Notes under the pieces: generated by a model
The model's database searches: none
Seen by the model: only the letters and a program-made list of their open reading frames with translations
What the model was told of the DNA's origin: nothing
Shown here: positions 17,212 to 26,465 of the stretch, piece by piece
How the letters are laid out: every line of letters begins with the position of its first letter
How positions within the stretch are numbered: position 1 is the stretch's first letter
Position numbers and translations under genes: made by a program
Origin: Mesorhizobium sp. M2D.F.Ca.ET.226.01.1.1
GTDB lineage: Bacteria > Pseudomonadota > Alphaproteobacteria > Rhizobiales > Rhizobiaceae
Length of the DNA: 64,000 nt
Reading direction: 5' to 3'
NCBI RefSeq assembly: GCF_004022705.2
Contig: NZ_RZOY02000001.1
Span: 1-64,000, forward strand

Positions 17212-18741
17212 ATGACAAACAGCGAAAACGCCACTGATCTCGCTTATCGCCTCGCGCCCGGCGCGGAAGACGCGCCGGCCGTCGCCGCGCCCGAACGGAC
17301 AACCCTCTCGCATGGCGGGCTGCGCCGGCTGATCCGCGATACCGTGGCACGGCTCAACGCTCTGGGCATCGGCCGTGGCGACCGCGTCGCCATCGTGTTG
17401 CCGAACGGCCCGGAGATGGCGACGGCTTTCATCGCCGTGGCGGCGGCCGCGTCCACCGCGCCGCTCAATCCTGCCTACCGGGCCGACGAGCTCGATTTTT
17501 ATCTGAGCGACATCGGCGTCAAGGCAATCCTCGTCGGCGAGGGTGAGGCAGGTCCGTCGGTCGAGGTTGCAGAACGCCTCGGCATCCCGGTGCTTCGTCT
17601 GGTCGTGCCGGAGGGATCGCCCGCCGGTGTCTTCACAATCGCGGGCGACCCGGTCGGTTCGCCGGTCGCGTCCGGCCTGGCCGAGGGCGGCGACATTGCG
17701 CTCCTTCTGCACACCTCAGGCACCACCTCGCGTCCGAAACTTGTGCCGCTGAGCCACGCCAATCTCGCCGCATCCGCGACGCATATAGGCGCCACGCTCG
17801 GCCTGACGCCGGCAGATCGCTGCCTCAACATCATGCCGTTGTTCCACATCCATGGCCTGATCGCGGCGGTGCTGTCCTCGCTTGCTGCCGGCGGCAGCGT
17901 TTTCTGCACACCGGGCTTTAACGCGCTGCGTTTCTTCCAGTGGCTCTCCGAAGCCAAACCGACCTGGTACACCGCCGTGCCGACCATGCATCAGGCGATC
18001 CTGCCGCGCGCCGCCCGCAATCCGGAGCAGCTCGCTGAGGCGAAATTGCGCTTCATCCGTTCGTCGTCTGCATCGCTCCCGGCGCAAGTGATGGCCGAAC
18101 TGGAAGCGACCTTCGGCTGCCCGGTGATCGAATCCTACGGCATGACCGAGGCCGCGCATCAGATGGCGTCCAATCGCCTACCGCCCGGACTGCGCAAGCC
18201 CGGCAGCGTCGGCGCGTCGGCCGGACCGGAAGTCGCCGTCATGGCGCCGGACGGACGGCTGCTCAAATCTGGCGAGATCGGCGAGATCGTCATTCGCGGC
18301 CCGAACGTCACCGCGGGCTATGAGAAGAACCCGGAGGCCAATGCCAGCGCCTTCGCCCATGGCTGGTTCCACACCGGCGACCAGGGCGTGCTCGACGAGG
18401 ACAATTACCTCCGCGTCACCGGCCGGTTGAAGGAGATCATCAACCGCGGCGGCGAAAAGATCTCGCCGCTCGAGGTCGACGAAGTGCTGATGGACCATCC
18501 GGCGGTGGCGCAGGTCGTCACCTTCGCCATGCCGCACGACAAACTGGGTGAAGAGGTGGCGTCCGCTGTCGTGTTGCGCGAAGGCCAGAGCGCCAGCGAA
18601 GCCGACATTCGGGGTTTTGCCGCGACGCGGCTCGCCGATTTCAAGGTACCGCGCAAGGTCGTGATCCTCGATGAGATTCCGAAGGGCGCCACCGGCAAGC
18701 TGCAGCGCATAGGCCTCTCCGCGAAGCTCGGGCTCGGCTGA
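17212..18741 (+). CDS. Acyl-CoA synthetase (AMP-forming), oxalyl-CoA synthetase-like
   Basis: A 509-residue ANL-superfamily enzyme that should activate a carboxylate with ATP and join it to CoA. The phosphate loop 'LLHTSGTTSRPK' is at 167-178. The A5 motif 'ESYGMTEAAHQMASN' is notable because the His-x-Met/Ser-Asn arrangement is recalled from oxalyl-CoA synthetases (plant AAE3 group). 'GWFHTGDQG' and the catalytic lysine region 'PKGATGKLQR' are intact. It lies 45 bases after the GGT-like gene and overlaps the next gene by one base. The substrate is unproven; oxalate or a short dicarboxylate is a reasonable guess. Confidence 0.85.
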   Translation: MTNSENATDLAYRLAPGAEDAPAVAAPERTTLSHGGLRRLIRDTVARLNALGIGRGDRVAIVLPNGPEMATAFIAVAAAASTAPLNPAYRADELDFYLSDIGVKAILVGEGEAGPSVEVAERLGIPVLRLVVPEGSPAGVFTIAGDPVGSPVASGLAEGGDIALLLHTSGTTSRPKLVPLSHANLAASATHIGATLGLTPADRCLNIMPLFHIHGLIAAVLSSLAAGGSVFCTPGFNALRFFQWLSEAKPTWYTAVPTMHQAILPRAARNPEQLAEAKLRFIRSSSASLPAQVMAELEATFGCPVIESYGMTEAAHQMASNRLPPGLRKPGSVGASAGPEVAVMAPDGRLLKSGEIGEIVIRGPNVTAGYEKNPEANASAFAHGWFHTGDQGVLDEDNYLRVTGRLKEIINRGGEKISPLEVDEVLMDHPAVAQVVTFAMPHDKLGEEVASAVVLREGQSASEADIRGFAATRLADFKVPRKVVILDEIPKGATGKLQRIGLSAKLGLG

Positions 18742-19718
18742 TGCGCGTTACAGTCTTTGGCGCCGGCGCCATCGGCGGCTACCTTGCCGCCAAGCTGGCG
18801 ATCGCCGGCTCCGTCGATCTGTCGATCGTGGCGCGCGGCGCGCATCTGGAGGCGATCAAGGCCGATGGGCTTCGCCTGGTCGAAGACGGCAACGAGACAG
18901 TCGCGCGGGTGAGGGCGGCTGCGCGCTCCGAGGACCTCGGCGTGCAGGACTATGTCGTGCTGGCGCTGAAGGCGCATTCACTAGCGCCGGCGCTCGGAGA
19001 GATCGCGCCGCTGCTGGGCGAGGGGACCGCCGTCGTCACCATGCAGAACGGCGTGCCCTGGTGGTATTTCCACAAGGCGGGCGGCGCGCTCGAAGGCACG
19101 CGGCTCAACGCGGTCGATCCGGGCGGGGTGATCTGGCAGCGCATCCGACCGGAGCGCGTCATCGGTTCCGTCGTCTATCCGGCCGTCGAGGTCGATGCGC
19201 CGGGCCTGATTCGACATATCGAAGGCACGCGCTTTTCGCTGGGCGAACCTTCCGGTGAGAAGAGCGAGCGAGCCACCGCGCTGGCGCGCGAAATGGTCAA
19301 GGCCGGGCTGCAGGCGCCGGTGCGCGAGGACGTCCGCTCGGAGATCTGGGTGAAACTCTGGGGCAATCTCTCCTTCAACCCCATTTCGGCGCTGACCGGC
19401 GCCACGCTTGCGGTGATCGTCGCCGACGAAGGCACGCGCGCCGTCGCCCGCGCCATGATGCTGGAGGCGCAGGCGATCGGCGAAAGTCTCGGCGTGCGCT
19501 TCCTCATTCCCGTCGACCGCCGCATCAAAGGAGCCGGCGGTGTCGGCGAGCACAAGACCTCGATGCTGCAGGACCTCGAGCGCGGCCGCCCGATGGAGAT
19601 CGACGCGCTGGTTACCGCCGTGCAGGAGCTCGGGCGCCTGACCGGCCAGCCGACGCCGACCATCGACGGCGTGCTGGCGTTGGTGCGGCGCCTGGCGATC
19701 GAGCGCGGGTGTTATTGA
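18741..19718 (+). CDS. 2-dehydropantoate 2-reductase-like dehydrogenase
   Basis: A 325-residue NAD(P)H-dependent enzyme of the ApbA/PanE family. The N-terminal Rossmann motif is 'VFGAGAIGGYLAAKL' and the C-terminal helical domain carries 'KLWGNLSFNPISALTG' and 'HKTSMLQDLERGRPMEID'. Its start overlaps the ligase stop by one base, so it belongs to the catabolic operon rather than to pantothenate synthesis. PanE paralogues in such operons reduce other 2-oxo acids. Last gene of the operon. Confidence 0.85.
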   Translation: MRVTVFGAGAIGGYLAAKLAIAGSVDLSIVARGAHLEAIKADGLRLVEDGNETVARVRAAARSEDLGVQDYVVLALKAHSLAPALGEIAPLLGEGTAVVTMQNGVPWWYFHKAGGALEGTRLNAVDPGGVIWQRIRPERVIGSVVYPAVEVDAPGLIRHIEGTRFSLGEPSGEKSERATALAREMVKAGLQAPVREDVRSEIWVKLWGNLSFNPISALTGATLAVIVADEGTRAVARAMMLEAQAIGESLGVRFLIPVDRRIKGAGGVGEHKTSMLQDLERGRPMEIDALVTAVQELGRLTGQPTPTIDGVLALVRRLAIERGCY

Positions 19719-19834
19719 CTTCATAGACACGAAGATCGTCCGCCCTTGACTCCTACCTGCCTTCCCGGTCCGACGCCCCATCCGACCCGGAAGGACTTGC
19801 GGAGAAACGGAGCCGATGCGAACCTCGCCGCACC

Positions 19835-20533
19835 ATGGCTCGCGCGCGTTCCGATTCTCCTCTTCTCTTTGAAATGGTCGAAAAGCCCGACTTCTCGATC
19901 GAGACCAAGGCGATGGCCGACGGGCTGTGGCCGGTAGCCGGCATGGACGAGGCTGGCCGCGGTCCGCTCGCCGGGCCCGTGGTGGCCGCAGCGGTGGTGC
20001 TCGACCCCGCCAATATTCCCGAGGGTCTCGACGATTCCAAGCGCCTGACTCATTTGCAGCGCGAGGCGCTGTTTCTCAAGATTCTCGGCTCCGCGCTCAG
20101 TGTCTCGATGGCCTCGATCAGCGCCGAAGGCATCGACAACAGCAACATCCTCAAAGCCAGCCTGGAAGCGATGCGCCGCGCCGCCGGCGGCCTGTCGCTA
20201 CAGCCGAAGCTTGCCTTGGCCGATGGCCGCGACGTTCCGCCCGGCCTCGCCTGCGAGGGCCGGGCACTGATCAAGGGCGACCAGCGCTCGCAGTCGATCG
20301 CCGCCGCATCGATCGTCGCCAAGGTGATGCGCGACCGCATGATGTGTGGCTGCGGAGGACACCACGCGCATTACGGCTTCGAGGTCCATATGGGCTATGC
20401 GACGGTCCGGCACCGCACCGCCATCGAGATGCACGGGCCGGTGGCAAGGCTGCACCGCGCGTCGTTCGCGCCGTTCCGGTTGGGTGGCGCCGAGGTGGTT
20501 GAGGAAGAAGAGGGCTTCGCCGGGTTGGAGTAA
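19835..20533 (+). CDS. rnhB: Ribonuclease HII
   Basis: A 232-residue RNase HII that cuts RNA in RNA-DNA hybrids, including misincorporated ribonucleotides. The active-site block '[20 protein letters not shown]' holds the D-E pair, and 'DDSKRLT', 'ADG' and '[10 protein letters not shown]' follow in the family order. A short rhizobial-type N-terminal extension of about 30 residues precedes the domain. It is followed by a palindromic repeat and faces the ATP synthase operon tail to tail. Confidence 0.93.
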   Translation: MARARSDSPLLFEMVEKPDFSIETKAMADGLWPVAGMDEAGRGPLAGPVVAAAVVLDPANIPEGLDDSKRLTHLQREALFLKILGSALSVSMASISAEGIDNSNILKASLEAMRRAAGGLSLQPKLALADGRDVPPGLACEGRALIKGDQRSQSIAAASIVAKVMRDRMMCGCGGHHAHYGFEVHMGYATVRHRTAIEMHGPVARLHRASFAPFRLGGAEVVEEEEGFAGLE

Positions 20534-20537
20534 CATA

Positions 20538-20692
20538 ATCTCCCCCCTTGAGCGGGAGATGGCCGGCAGGCAGAGGGGGTCGCTGCGCGTAAAGCGCCGA
20601 CGCCTTCCGCGACAGCAAATGAAGTCGGCGCTCTACGTGAGACGACCCCCCTCTGTCGTCTTCGGCGACATCTCCCCCTCGAGGGGGGAGAC
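20538..20692 (+). repeat. Intergenic palindromic repeat, family B (copy 1)
   Basis: About 155 bases starting ATCTCCCCCC and ending GGGGGGAGA, with inner arms GGCAGGCAGAGGGGGT and ACCCCCCTCTGTCG that can pair. The same element occurs inside glyS at 52152-52303 and, rearranged, at 27441-27597. Here it fills the gap between rnhB and the atp terminator. Confidence 0.88.
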
Positions 20693-20706
20693 TATCCCCG
20701 CCCAAC

Positions 20707-20739
20707 AAAAAAGCCGCCGGGTTGCCCAGGCGGCTTTTT
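20707..20739. terminator. Bidirectional Rho-independent terminator
   Basis: The stem GCCGCC (20713-20718) pairs with GGCGGC (20729-20734). It is flanked by six A on the left and five T on the right, so it reads as a terminator on both strands. It lies between the convergent rnhB and atpF genes and should end both transcripts. Confidence 0.9.
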
Positions 20740-20759
20740 GATTCGTAACTGCGATCAGC

Positions 20760-21251
20760 TCAGTTCAGCTTGGCCTTCACGTCGTCCAGCGCCGACTTGA
20801 ACAGGTCCGCGCCGGCCTTGGCGTCGACCTTGGCGGCGAGCAGCGCGCGGGCGGCCTCGACGGCGATGTCGACGGCGCTGGCGCGCACTTCGCTGACGGC
20901 TTCACGCTCGGCTTGGCTGATCTTCTGCTCGGCAAGAGCGGTGCGGCGGGCGACGTAGTCCTCCGTCTTCTTGTGCGCCTCGGAGGCAAGCAGTTCAGCC
21001 TCGCGCTTGGCCGCGGCGACAATGTCGGCGGCCTCCTTCTCGGCTTCCTTGCGCTTCTGCTGATACTGGCCGAGCAGCTGCTGGGCCTCTTCGCGAAGGC
21101 GGCGGGCCTCTTCAAGTTCGCTGCTGATCTTGGCCGCGCGGGCGTCGAGCGACTTGGTCAGCATGCCCGGCACCTTCAGATAGATGACGGCACCGAGGAA
21201 GATGAATAGGGCGATAGCGGCCCAGAGCGTGGCGAGTGATGTGGCGTCCAT
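20760..21251 (-). CDS. atpF: F0F1 ATP synthase subunit b
   Basis: A 163-residue stator subunit with one N-terminal membrane helix (about residues 4-26) and a long charged helical stalk rich in Glu, Lys and Ala that reaches to F1. The start at 21251 has AGGAG seven bases upstream; a GTG at 21266 lies before that site. It is the last gene of the F0 operon and is followed by the terminator at 20707. The b' gene ends 11 bases upstream. Confidence 0.93.
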   Translation of the reverse strand: MDATSLATLWAAIALFIFLGAVIYLKVPGMLTKSLDARAAKISSELEEARRLREEAQQLLGQYQQKRKEAEKEAADIVAAAKREAELLASEAHKKTEDYVARRTALAEQKISQAEREAVSEVRASAVDIAVEAARALLAAKVDAKAGADLFKSALDDVKAKLN

Positions 21252-21262
21252 GATCCCGCTCC

Positions 21263-21844
21263 TCACCGGCTCGCGGATTTGACCGCGGCCGCGACCTCGG
21301 ACTTGTCGGCCTTGCCGCCGACAAGCGCTTCGACGATGGCCGACGTGGTGTCCTCGGCGATCGTGCCGACTTCCTTCATCGCCTTGGCCTTGATCGAGGC
21401 GATGCTCGCCTCGGCCTCGCCAAGCTTCTTCTCAAGCTCGGCCTCGAGCTTCTTGCGCGTGCCCTCGGCCTCGGCCTTGGCTGCGTCGTTCGCCTGTTGG
21501 CCGATCTTGTTGGCGTTGGCCTTGGCCTCCGCCAGTTCCTGCTCATAGGCAGCAACGGCGGCGTCCGCCTCGCCCTTCAGCCTTGCGGCATGGTCGAGAT
21601 CCTGGGTGATGCGGTCGTTGCGGACATCGATGATGCCGCCAAGACGCGGCATCACAACCCGCTTCAGGAACAGATAGAAGAGCCCGAAGGTGATGACCAG
21701 CCACAGGATCTGCGACGGGAAGGTCGCGGCATTGAACGGCGGGAAGGTTTCATGCTCCGCGGCAGGCACCGCGGTGCCCGCATGCGTATCGCCCTCGGCC
21801 GCGGCCGGCGCTGTTTCTTGCGCATAGGCAGATGTCACGAACAT
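21263..21844 (-). CDS. F0F1 ATP synthase subunit b'
   Basis: A 193-residue second b-type stator subunit. The N-terminal part is Ala-rich and probably exported or disordered. A membrane helix follows at about residues 45-65 ('ILWLVITFGLFYLFL'), then a long coiled-coil stalk. Alphaproteobacteria and phototrophs use b and b' as a heterodimer, unlike E. coli. It lies between the c and b genes. Symbols differ between databases (atpF2, atpG, atpX), so none is given. Confidence 0.92.
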   Translation of the reverse strand: MFVTSAYAQETAPAAAEGDTHAGTAVPAAEHETFPPFNAATFPSQILWLVITFGLFYLFLKRVVMPRLGGIIDVRNDRITQDLDHAARLKGEADAAVAAYEQELAEAKANANKIGQQANDAAKAEAEGTRKKLEAELEKKLGEAEASIASIKAKAMKEVGTIAEDTTSAIVEALVGGKADKSEVAAAVKSASR

Positions 21845-21905
21845 CTCATTCCCCTGTCCATTCAGCGGGGCCGCACCATGCGGCCCCTTTCGTCAGCTCT
21901 GGCTC

Positions 21906-22130
21906 TTACTTGAAGACCAGGAGCAGAGCGATCAGGAGCGAGAAGATGCCCAGAGCTTCGGTCACGGCGAAGCCGAAGATCAGGCGGCCGAACTGGCCGT
22001 CAGCAGCCGACGGGTTGCGGAGCGCACCCGAGAGGTAGCTGCCGAAGATGTTGCCGAGGCCGATGCCCGCGCCGCCCATGCCGATGCAGGCGATACCAGC
22101 GCCGATAGCAGCTGCTGCAGTTGCGTCCAT
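21906..22130 (-). CDS. atpE: F0F1 ATP synthase subunit c
   Basis: A 74-residue proteolipid of the proton-driven rotor ring, with two membrane helices joined by the polar loop 'RNPSAADGQ'. The essential carboxylate is the Glu in '[10 protein letters not shown]' of helix two, indicating a proton (not sodium-type) site. Gly-rich packing ('[17 protein letters not shown]') is normal for the ring. It lies between the a and b' genes. Confidence 0.96.
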   Translation of the reverse strand: MDATAAAAIGAGIACIGMGGAGIGLGNIFGSYLSGALRNPSAADGQFGRLIFGFAVTEALGIFSLLIALLLVFK

Positions 22131-22208
22131 TTCAAAACTCCTGTGGTTGCTTGTTCGTTGCAGTTGGTACGTTGGGTATGCTGGCGCCGGGGCGCCGGTA
22201 AAAATCGA

Positions 22209-22970
22209 TCAGTGGCTCGGGTGCAGCGCGTCGTTGAGATACATGCAGGTCAGCACCGCGAAGACGTAGGCCTGCAGGAAGGCGACCAGCAGTTCGAGCG
22301 CCGTTAAGGCGACCGCCATGGCGAGCGGCAGCACCGAGCCGGCAATACCGACAGCGCCAAGCGCGCTGAGGCTGACGACGAAGCCCGAGAACACTTTCAG
22401 CGTGATGTGGCCGGCCAGCATGTTGGCAAAAAGACGAACCGAAAGGCTGACCGGGCGCGAGACGAAGGAAATGACTTCGATCGCCACCACCAGCGGCAGG
22501 AGATAGCCCGGCACGCCATGCGGCACGAACAGCTTGAGGAAGCCAAGGCCATGCTTGGCGAAGCCGTAGACGATGACGGTGCCGATCACCAGCGCGGCAA
22601 GCGTGAAGGTGACGATGATGTGGCTGGTGACGGTGAAGAAGTACGGAAACAGGCCGATCAGATTGGCGACCAGCACGAACATGAACAGCGAAAACACCAG
22701 CGGGAAGAACTGCATGCCCTGCTTGCCGGCGGCGTCGCGCAGCATGTTGCCGACGAACTCGTAGGCCATTTCAGAGACAGACTGCAGGCGGCCCGGGATC
22801 AGGGCGCGGCTGGCGGTGCTCATATAGAGGAAGGCGGAAGCGACGAGGACCGTCACGACCATGAACAGAGCGGAATTGGTGAACGAGACGTCGTAGCCGC
22901 CGATATGCAGCGGGATGATCGGATGGATCTGGAACTGGTGGATCGGGTCGACCTTGTCAGCAGCAGCCAC
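22209..22970 (-). CDS. atpB: F0F1 ATP synthase subunit a
   Basis: A 253-residue membrane subunit that carries the two proton half-channels next to the c-ring. Five or six membrane helices are visible. The essential arginine lies in '[15 protein letters not shown]' and the C-terminal helix '[21 protein letters not shown]' carries the conserved Gln and polar residues. It sits between atpI and atpE in the usual alphaproteobacterial order. Confidence 0.95.
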   Translation of the reverse strand: MAAADKVDPIHQFQIHPIIPLHIGGYDVSFTNSALFMVVTVLVASAFLYMSTASRALIPGRLQSVSEMAYEFVGNMLRDAAGKQGMQFFPLVFSLFMFVLVANLIGLFPYFFTVTSHIIVTFTLAALVIGTVIVYGFAKHGLGFLKLFVPHGVPGYLLPLVVAIEVISFVSRPVSLSVRLFANMLAGHITLKVFSGFVVSLSALGAVGIAGSVLPLAMAVALTALELLVAFLQAYVFAVLTCMYLNDALHPSH

Positions 22971-23034
22971 TTTTTATCCCCGTCAAAGCCACAACCGGCT
23001 TTTTAAGTTTCTTTGGCGCCTGACGGCGCCTGTT

Positions 23035-23427
23035 TCATTTCTTCGGTTCGTGCGGCTTGCCGCTCTGGCCGAATTCCGATGCCAGTCCCGCCGAACGCAG
23101 GACATTGAGTATACCTGCGCCGAAGCCCAGCAAAAGGCCCACGATCAGACCCCACGGCGCTGTTCCCGCCACGCGGTCGATGAACCAGCCCAAGCCGACA
23201 CCGACCACCACTCCGGCGATGAACTCGCTGGACAGTTTCAGTGCCTGACCGTAACCGGTCGCAGCTTTCGCTTCGTCTTTCCCCTCGAGCCGGTCCGTGC
23301 GTCTCGTCGCGAGCGATGCTTCGAGTTCGCGCCGGCGGCGCTCAAGTTCGTCGTCGCGGATGGTGGCTTCTGGCTGCCTGCCGCGGCCGGTTTCTCCGGT
23401 TCCGTCTGGCCCGGTTTTGTCGGCCAT
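23035..23427 (-). CDS. atpI: ATP synthase protein I (AtpI/AtpZ family)
   Basis: A 130-residue small membrane protein with a hydrophilic charged N-terminus and two C-terminal helices ('GVVVGVGLGWFIDRV' and 'GLIVGLLLGFGAGILNVLR'). It assists assembly of the c-ring or magnesium supply to the synthase and is first in the operon. F1 genes are not nearby, matching the split F0 and F1 operons of many alphaproteobacteria. Confidence 0.9.
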   Translation of the reverse strand: MADKTGPDGTGETGRGRQPEATIRDDELERRRRELEASLATRRTDRLEGKDEAKAATGYGQALKLSSEFIAGVVVGVGLGWFIDRVAGTAPWGLIVGLLLGFGAGILNVLRSAGLASEFGQSGKPHEPKK

Positions 23428-23715
23428 CGCAACCCCCCTGCCCGGGCAGACGATTGCCGTCCGTCCGCTTCTAAAGTCGCCGGCAACATAGTTAGAGGGT
23501 CCGCCCCCGTCAAGCCACGGGCCGAACTTCGAAGCGATGTATTTTTGCTAGTTAAATCAATGATTTATAGAGGTGCGACATCGTGCCCTTCACGCCCGCG
23601 TGAGGACTCGACGCGAATCCGCGCGACAAGCCGCGTCCGCGGGGGCGCGCCGGGTGCCGGAGGAAGGCTCGCGGAAGACCTCGCGCAATCGGCTCAACTG
23701 GAGCCGTCTAACAGC

Positions 23716-24897
23716 TCAGCTCCAGCCGCCGCCATAGGTGCGGTAGAAGATATGCAGGCCGATCCTGGTCATGCGCTGCATGGCGCGCGCCCAGCCGGGA
23801 TGGACGTAGTTGGCATAATAATGTGTCGAGGAGCCGACCTCGGGAATGAAGATCTTGCCGGCGGTCACCGCCATGGCGACCTCCTGGGCGGTCTTGTAGG
23901 AAGCCTGGTCGGTGATCGTCTTCTTCCGGCCGTCGCAGGCGAAGGAGAACTGGCAGCGGTTGAACCAGTCATCGTTCTGATAGACGACGCCGCAGATCGT
24001 CTTCGGATAGGCCGGGTTGCGGACGCGGTTCAGGATCACCTGGGCGACCGCCGCCTGGCCGCGCACGGGTTCGCTGCGCGCCTCGAAATAGATGCCCTTG
24101 GCCAGGCAGGCCTGCTCGGGCTTGGAAAAGACGCTCGCCGGCAGCGGGTTCTGCATCCAGGCATGATCGCCCTTGCCCATCGGCGGGATGAAGCGGCCAT
24201 TGTTCGGATCGTCCTGCAGCAGCGCCTCGAAGGGCGAAGACTTGGCGTAGTCCGGCGCCGACTGGGCGTAAGCGGTGGCGAGGATATCCGGCTTGTCGTT
24301 GTTGACGAGGGCGACAAGTGCTGCCGGCAGCTCGGGATCGGGCTTCTTGTCCTCGCGGATGTGGAAAGCCTGAGCGATCTGGACTTCCTTGCCCTTGATG
24401 CCGGGCTTGGCGAAGGTGAGCTTCAGGTTGCTGTCCATCGAGGGACGAAGCAGCGAGGAGGTGCGCTCGAAGATCGAGCCGGCGCTGAAATTCTTGGGCG
24501 GTGCGACCGGCGCCACCTTGACCAGGCGGCCCTTCTTGTCGGCGCGCATGACGCGGTCTTCATCAGGCGTTGCGCCGGCGACATTGCCCTTGCCGCGGAA
24601 GGCCACGATGCCGACGCCCGGCAGGTCGACACCGGAGCCGGAGAGCGAGCCGGTGGTGACGGAATCGACGAACGGCATTTCGGCGGCATGCACCGAGCCG
24701 GCGGCGGATTTCTCGATATAGGCGTTCCAGCGGGCATTGGACGATTCCAGGCCTGAAATCAGGCTCGCCATGTCCTGATAGGCGACGACCGACGGAAAGC
24801 CGATCCAGATACCGAGCCCGAGCACCAAAGGAGGAAGGAAGGAACGTTTTTTCGCAACGGCGGCGGCGGCAAGCCGCAATGAAACGCGTCGATGCAC
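23716..24897 (-). CDS. Cell wall hydrolase, SleB family
   Basis: A 393-residue envelope protein. An N-terminal membrane anchor or signal segment (about residues 18-40) is followed by a long low-similarity region. The SleB/Hydrolase_2 domain covers about the last 130 residues. The catalytic glutamate is probably in 'GIYFEARSEPVRGQ', followed by 'AQVILNRVRNPAYP', 'TICGVVYQN' and 'CQFSFACDG', all characteristic. It should cleave peptidoglycan glycan strands in the periplasm. Start at an ATG immediately before a basic run (HRRVSLR). Confidence 0.88.
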   Translation of the reverse strand: MHRRVSLRLAAAAVAKKRSFLPPLVLGLGIWIGFPSVVAYQDMASLISGLESSNARWNAYIEKSAAGSVHAAEMPFVDSVTTGSLSGSGVDLPGVGIVAFRGKGNVAGATPDEDRVMRADKKGRLVKVAPVAPPKNFSAGSIFERTSSLLRPSMDSNLKLTFAKPGIKGKEVQIAQAFHIREDKKPDPELPAALVALVNNDKPDILATAYAQSAPDYAKSSPFEALLQDDPNNGRFIPPMGKGDHAWMQNPLPASVFSKPEQACLAKGIYFEARSEPVRGQAAVAQVILNRVRNPAYPKTICGVVYQNDDWFNRCQFSFACDGRKKTITDQASYKTAQEVAMAVTAGKIFIPEVGSSTHYYANYVHPGWARAMQRMTRIGLHIFYRTYGGGWS

Positions 24898-25071
24898 GGA
24901 ACTCTCCAGAACGCTACTGACCCCGGAGAGCCAAAATGAAGCATTAACCTTGATGCGGGGTTAACGACATCGATCATGTTCTTTTCATGTTTGAGGCAGG
25001 CCGGCTCGCCGTTTCCACAGCAAGCCGCTGAAGAATCAGGTCTGGATGGGTGTGGATCAGGATTGGATGAA

Positions 25072-26349
25072 TCAGGCGGAGCGCAGGAAGATCGGGCAAG
25101 CAACCGCCGCGCAGATCGCGGCCGCCAGCCACACGCCGGGCCAGGCAAAGAGCAGCAAAATCCACGGGATGGCGATCGGCACCAGGCAGAAGCCGATGAA
25201 GACGAAGCTGTTGGCGAGGCTGAGCGCCGTGCCGACATGGCCGGCGCCGGCAAGCGTGGCAAGCTCGGTATAGGCGACGCCGTGCCAGGCCGAGACCGAT
25301 ATGCCGGCGATGACGACCATCAGCGGAAGCAGCGGCACCAGCCACGGCGCTCCGGCGGCGCCGATCACCAGCAGCCACAGCACCAGGAAGGCAAATGCGC
25401 TCAGCGCGCTGCAAACTTTCAGGAAGGGGCGGCGGTTGCCGTGGCGGTCGGTGCAGCGTCCGCTCCAGACGCGCATCACCATGGCGCCGGTCTGCACGGC
25501 GGCAAGGGTTGCACTGATCACAAAGGTGCCCATGCCGGCAAAGTCGTGCAGGAAGACCGAAGCGAAGGTCAGCACCGCGACCTGCGGAAAGCAGAGCAGG
25601 CCGATCGCGCTCGAGATGCGCCACACCTCGATGTTGCGCAGCGGCGCCGGGCCGCTTGTCGCGGCGGCGACGTGAGCGCTGTGTTCCACCGGCGGCTCGT
25701 GCAGCCAGCGCCAGGCAAAATAGGCCGAGGCAGCGGAGACGGCCGCAAGCAGGCCGAAGACGGCGGCGAAGCCCACGGCCAGCGCCAGCGACGGCAGGAC
25801 GAGCGCGCCGAGCCCGCCGCCGAGCGGCACCGCCGTCTGGCGGATACTCATGGCAAAGCCGCGCTCGCCCTCGCCGAACCAGCCCATGATGGCGCGCCCG
25901 CTGGAGCCGTTGACGCTGCCGCCGAGCAGGCCGGCGACGAGCAGGCTGGCCGACAGCAGCGCAACGCCTGGGGTGACGGCTTTTGTCGGCACCACAAGCA
26001 TAGCCATGATGAAGAGCCATGCCGCCGTCGCGCCGAGCCCGGTCAGGAGCACGCGGCGGTCGCCCCAGCGGTCGGTGAGCACGCCCCAGGGCAGTTCGCT
26101 GAGCGCCACGCCGAGACCGAGAAGCCCGAGCGCCAGGCCGAGAGAGGCATTGTCGAGATGGTAGCCCCGCCGCATCATCACCGCAGTTGCCGGAATGCCC
26201 GAGAAGGTGGCGGAAAAGCCGGCATTGGCGGCGACCCCGATGCCCAGCACCTTCCAGCGATGGCTGGGGCCGAAGGCGCGGCGGGCGGGGTTGCCCGCGA
26301 CGCCTCCTTCGGGCGGCTGGCAGTCGTTGCGTGTGACGATGGCAGACAT
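25072..26349 (-). CDS. Major facilitator superfamily transporter
   Basis: A 425-residue transporter with about 12 membrane helices. The motif-A-like loop 'GVLTDRWGDRRVLL' lies between helices 2 and 3 and a related 'GRCTDRHGNRRPFL' in the second half. The substrate cannot be told from sequence. It is divergent from a LysR regulator gene across a 116-base gap with repeated TCAGGA sites, so it is probably that regulator's target. Confidence 0.87.
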   Translation of the reverse strand: MSAIVTRNDCQPPEGGVAGNPARRAFGPSHRWKVLGIGVAANAGFSATFSGIPATAVMMRRGYHLDNASLGLALGLLGLGVALSELPWGVLTDRWGDRRVLLTGLGATAAWLFIMAMLVVPTKAVTPGVALLSASLLVAGLLGGSVNGSSGRAIMGWFGEGERGFAMSIRQTAVPLGGGLGALVLPSLALAVGFAAVFGLLAAVSAASAYFAWRWLHEPPVEHSAHVAAATSGPAPLRNIEVWRISSAIGLLCFPQVAVLTFASVFLHDFAGMGTFVISATLAAVQTGAMVMRVWSGRCTDRHGNRRPFLKVCSALSAFAFLVLWLLVIGAAGAPWLVPLLPLMVVIAGISVSAWHGVAYTELATLAGAGHVGTALSLANSFVFIGFCLVPIAIPWILLLFAWPGVWLAAAICAAVACPIFLRSA

Positions 26350-26421
26350 GAATTCATTCCCGTGACGACCGGCAGGCGGCCTTGACGCACAGGATTTAGC
26401 GCCATAGCTTCATCCATAAAA

Positions 26422-26458
26422 TCAGGAAGTTTTTGATCGATACTCCTGAGAATCAGGA
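26422..26458. promoter_or_regulatory. TCAGGA sites between the MFS and LysR genes
   Basis: Three copies of a six-base word lie in 37 bases: TCAGGA at 26422, TCCTGA at 26444 and TCAGGA at 26453. The last two form a hairpin-like inverted repeat with a three-base centre. They lie just upstream of the LysR start (26466) in the divergent gap. LysR proteins commonly bind such dyads to control themselves and the divergent gene. Inferred. Confidence 0.4.
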
Positions 26459-26465
26459 CAATCCC

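Noticed and set aside
15949..17712. Minus-strand reading of 587 codons opposite the GGT-like gene
   Set aside because: Antisense shadow caused by high GC; it lacks any family pattern, while the plus strand shows GGT motifs.
24940..24975. Possible CtrA box upstream of the cell wall hydrolase (two TTAAC words)
   Set aside because: The two half-sites are about 13 bases apart instead of the seven expected.
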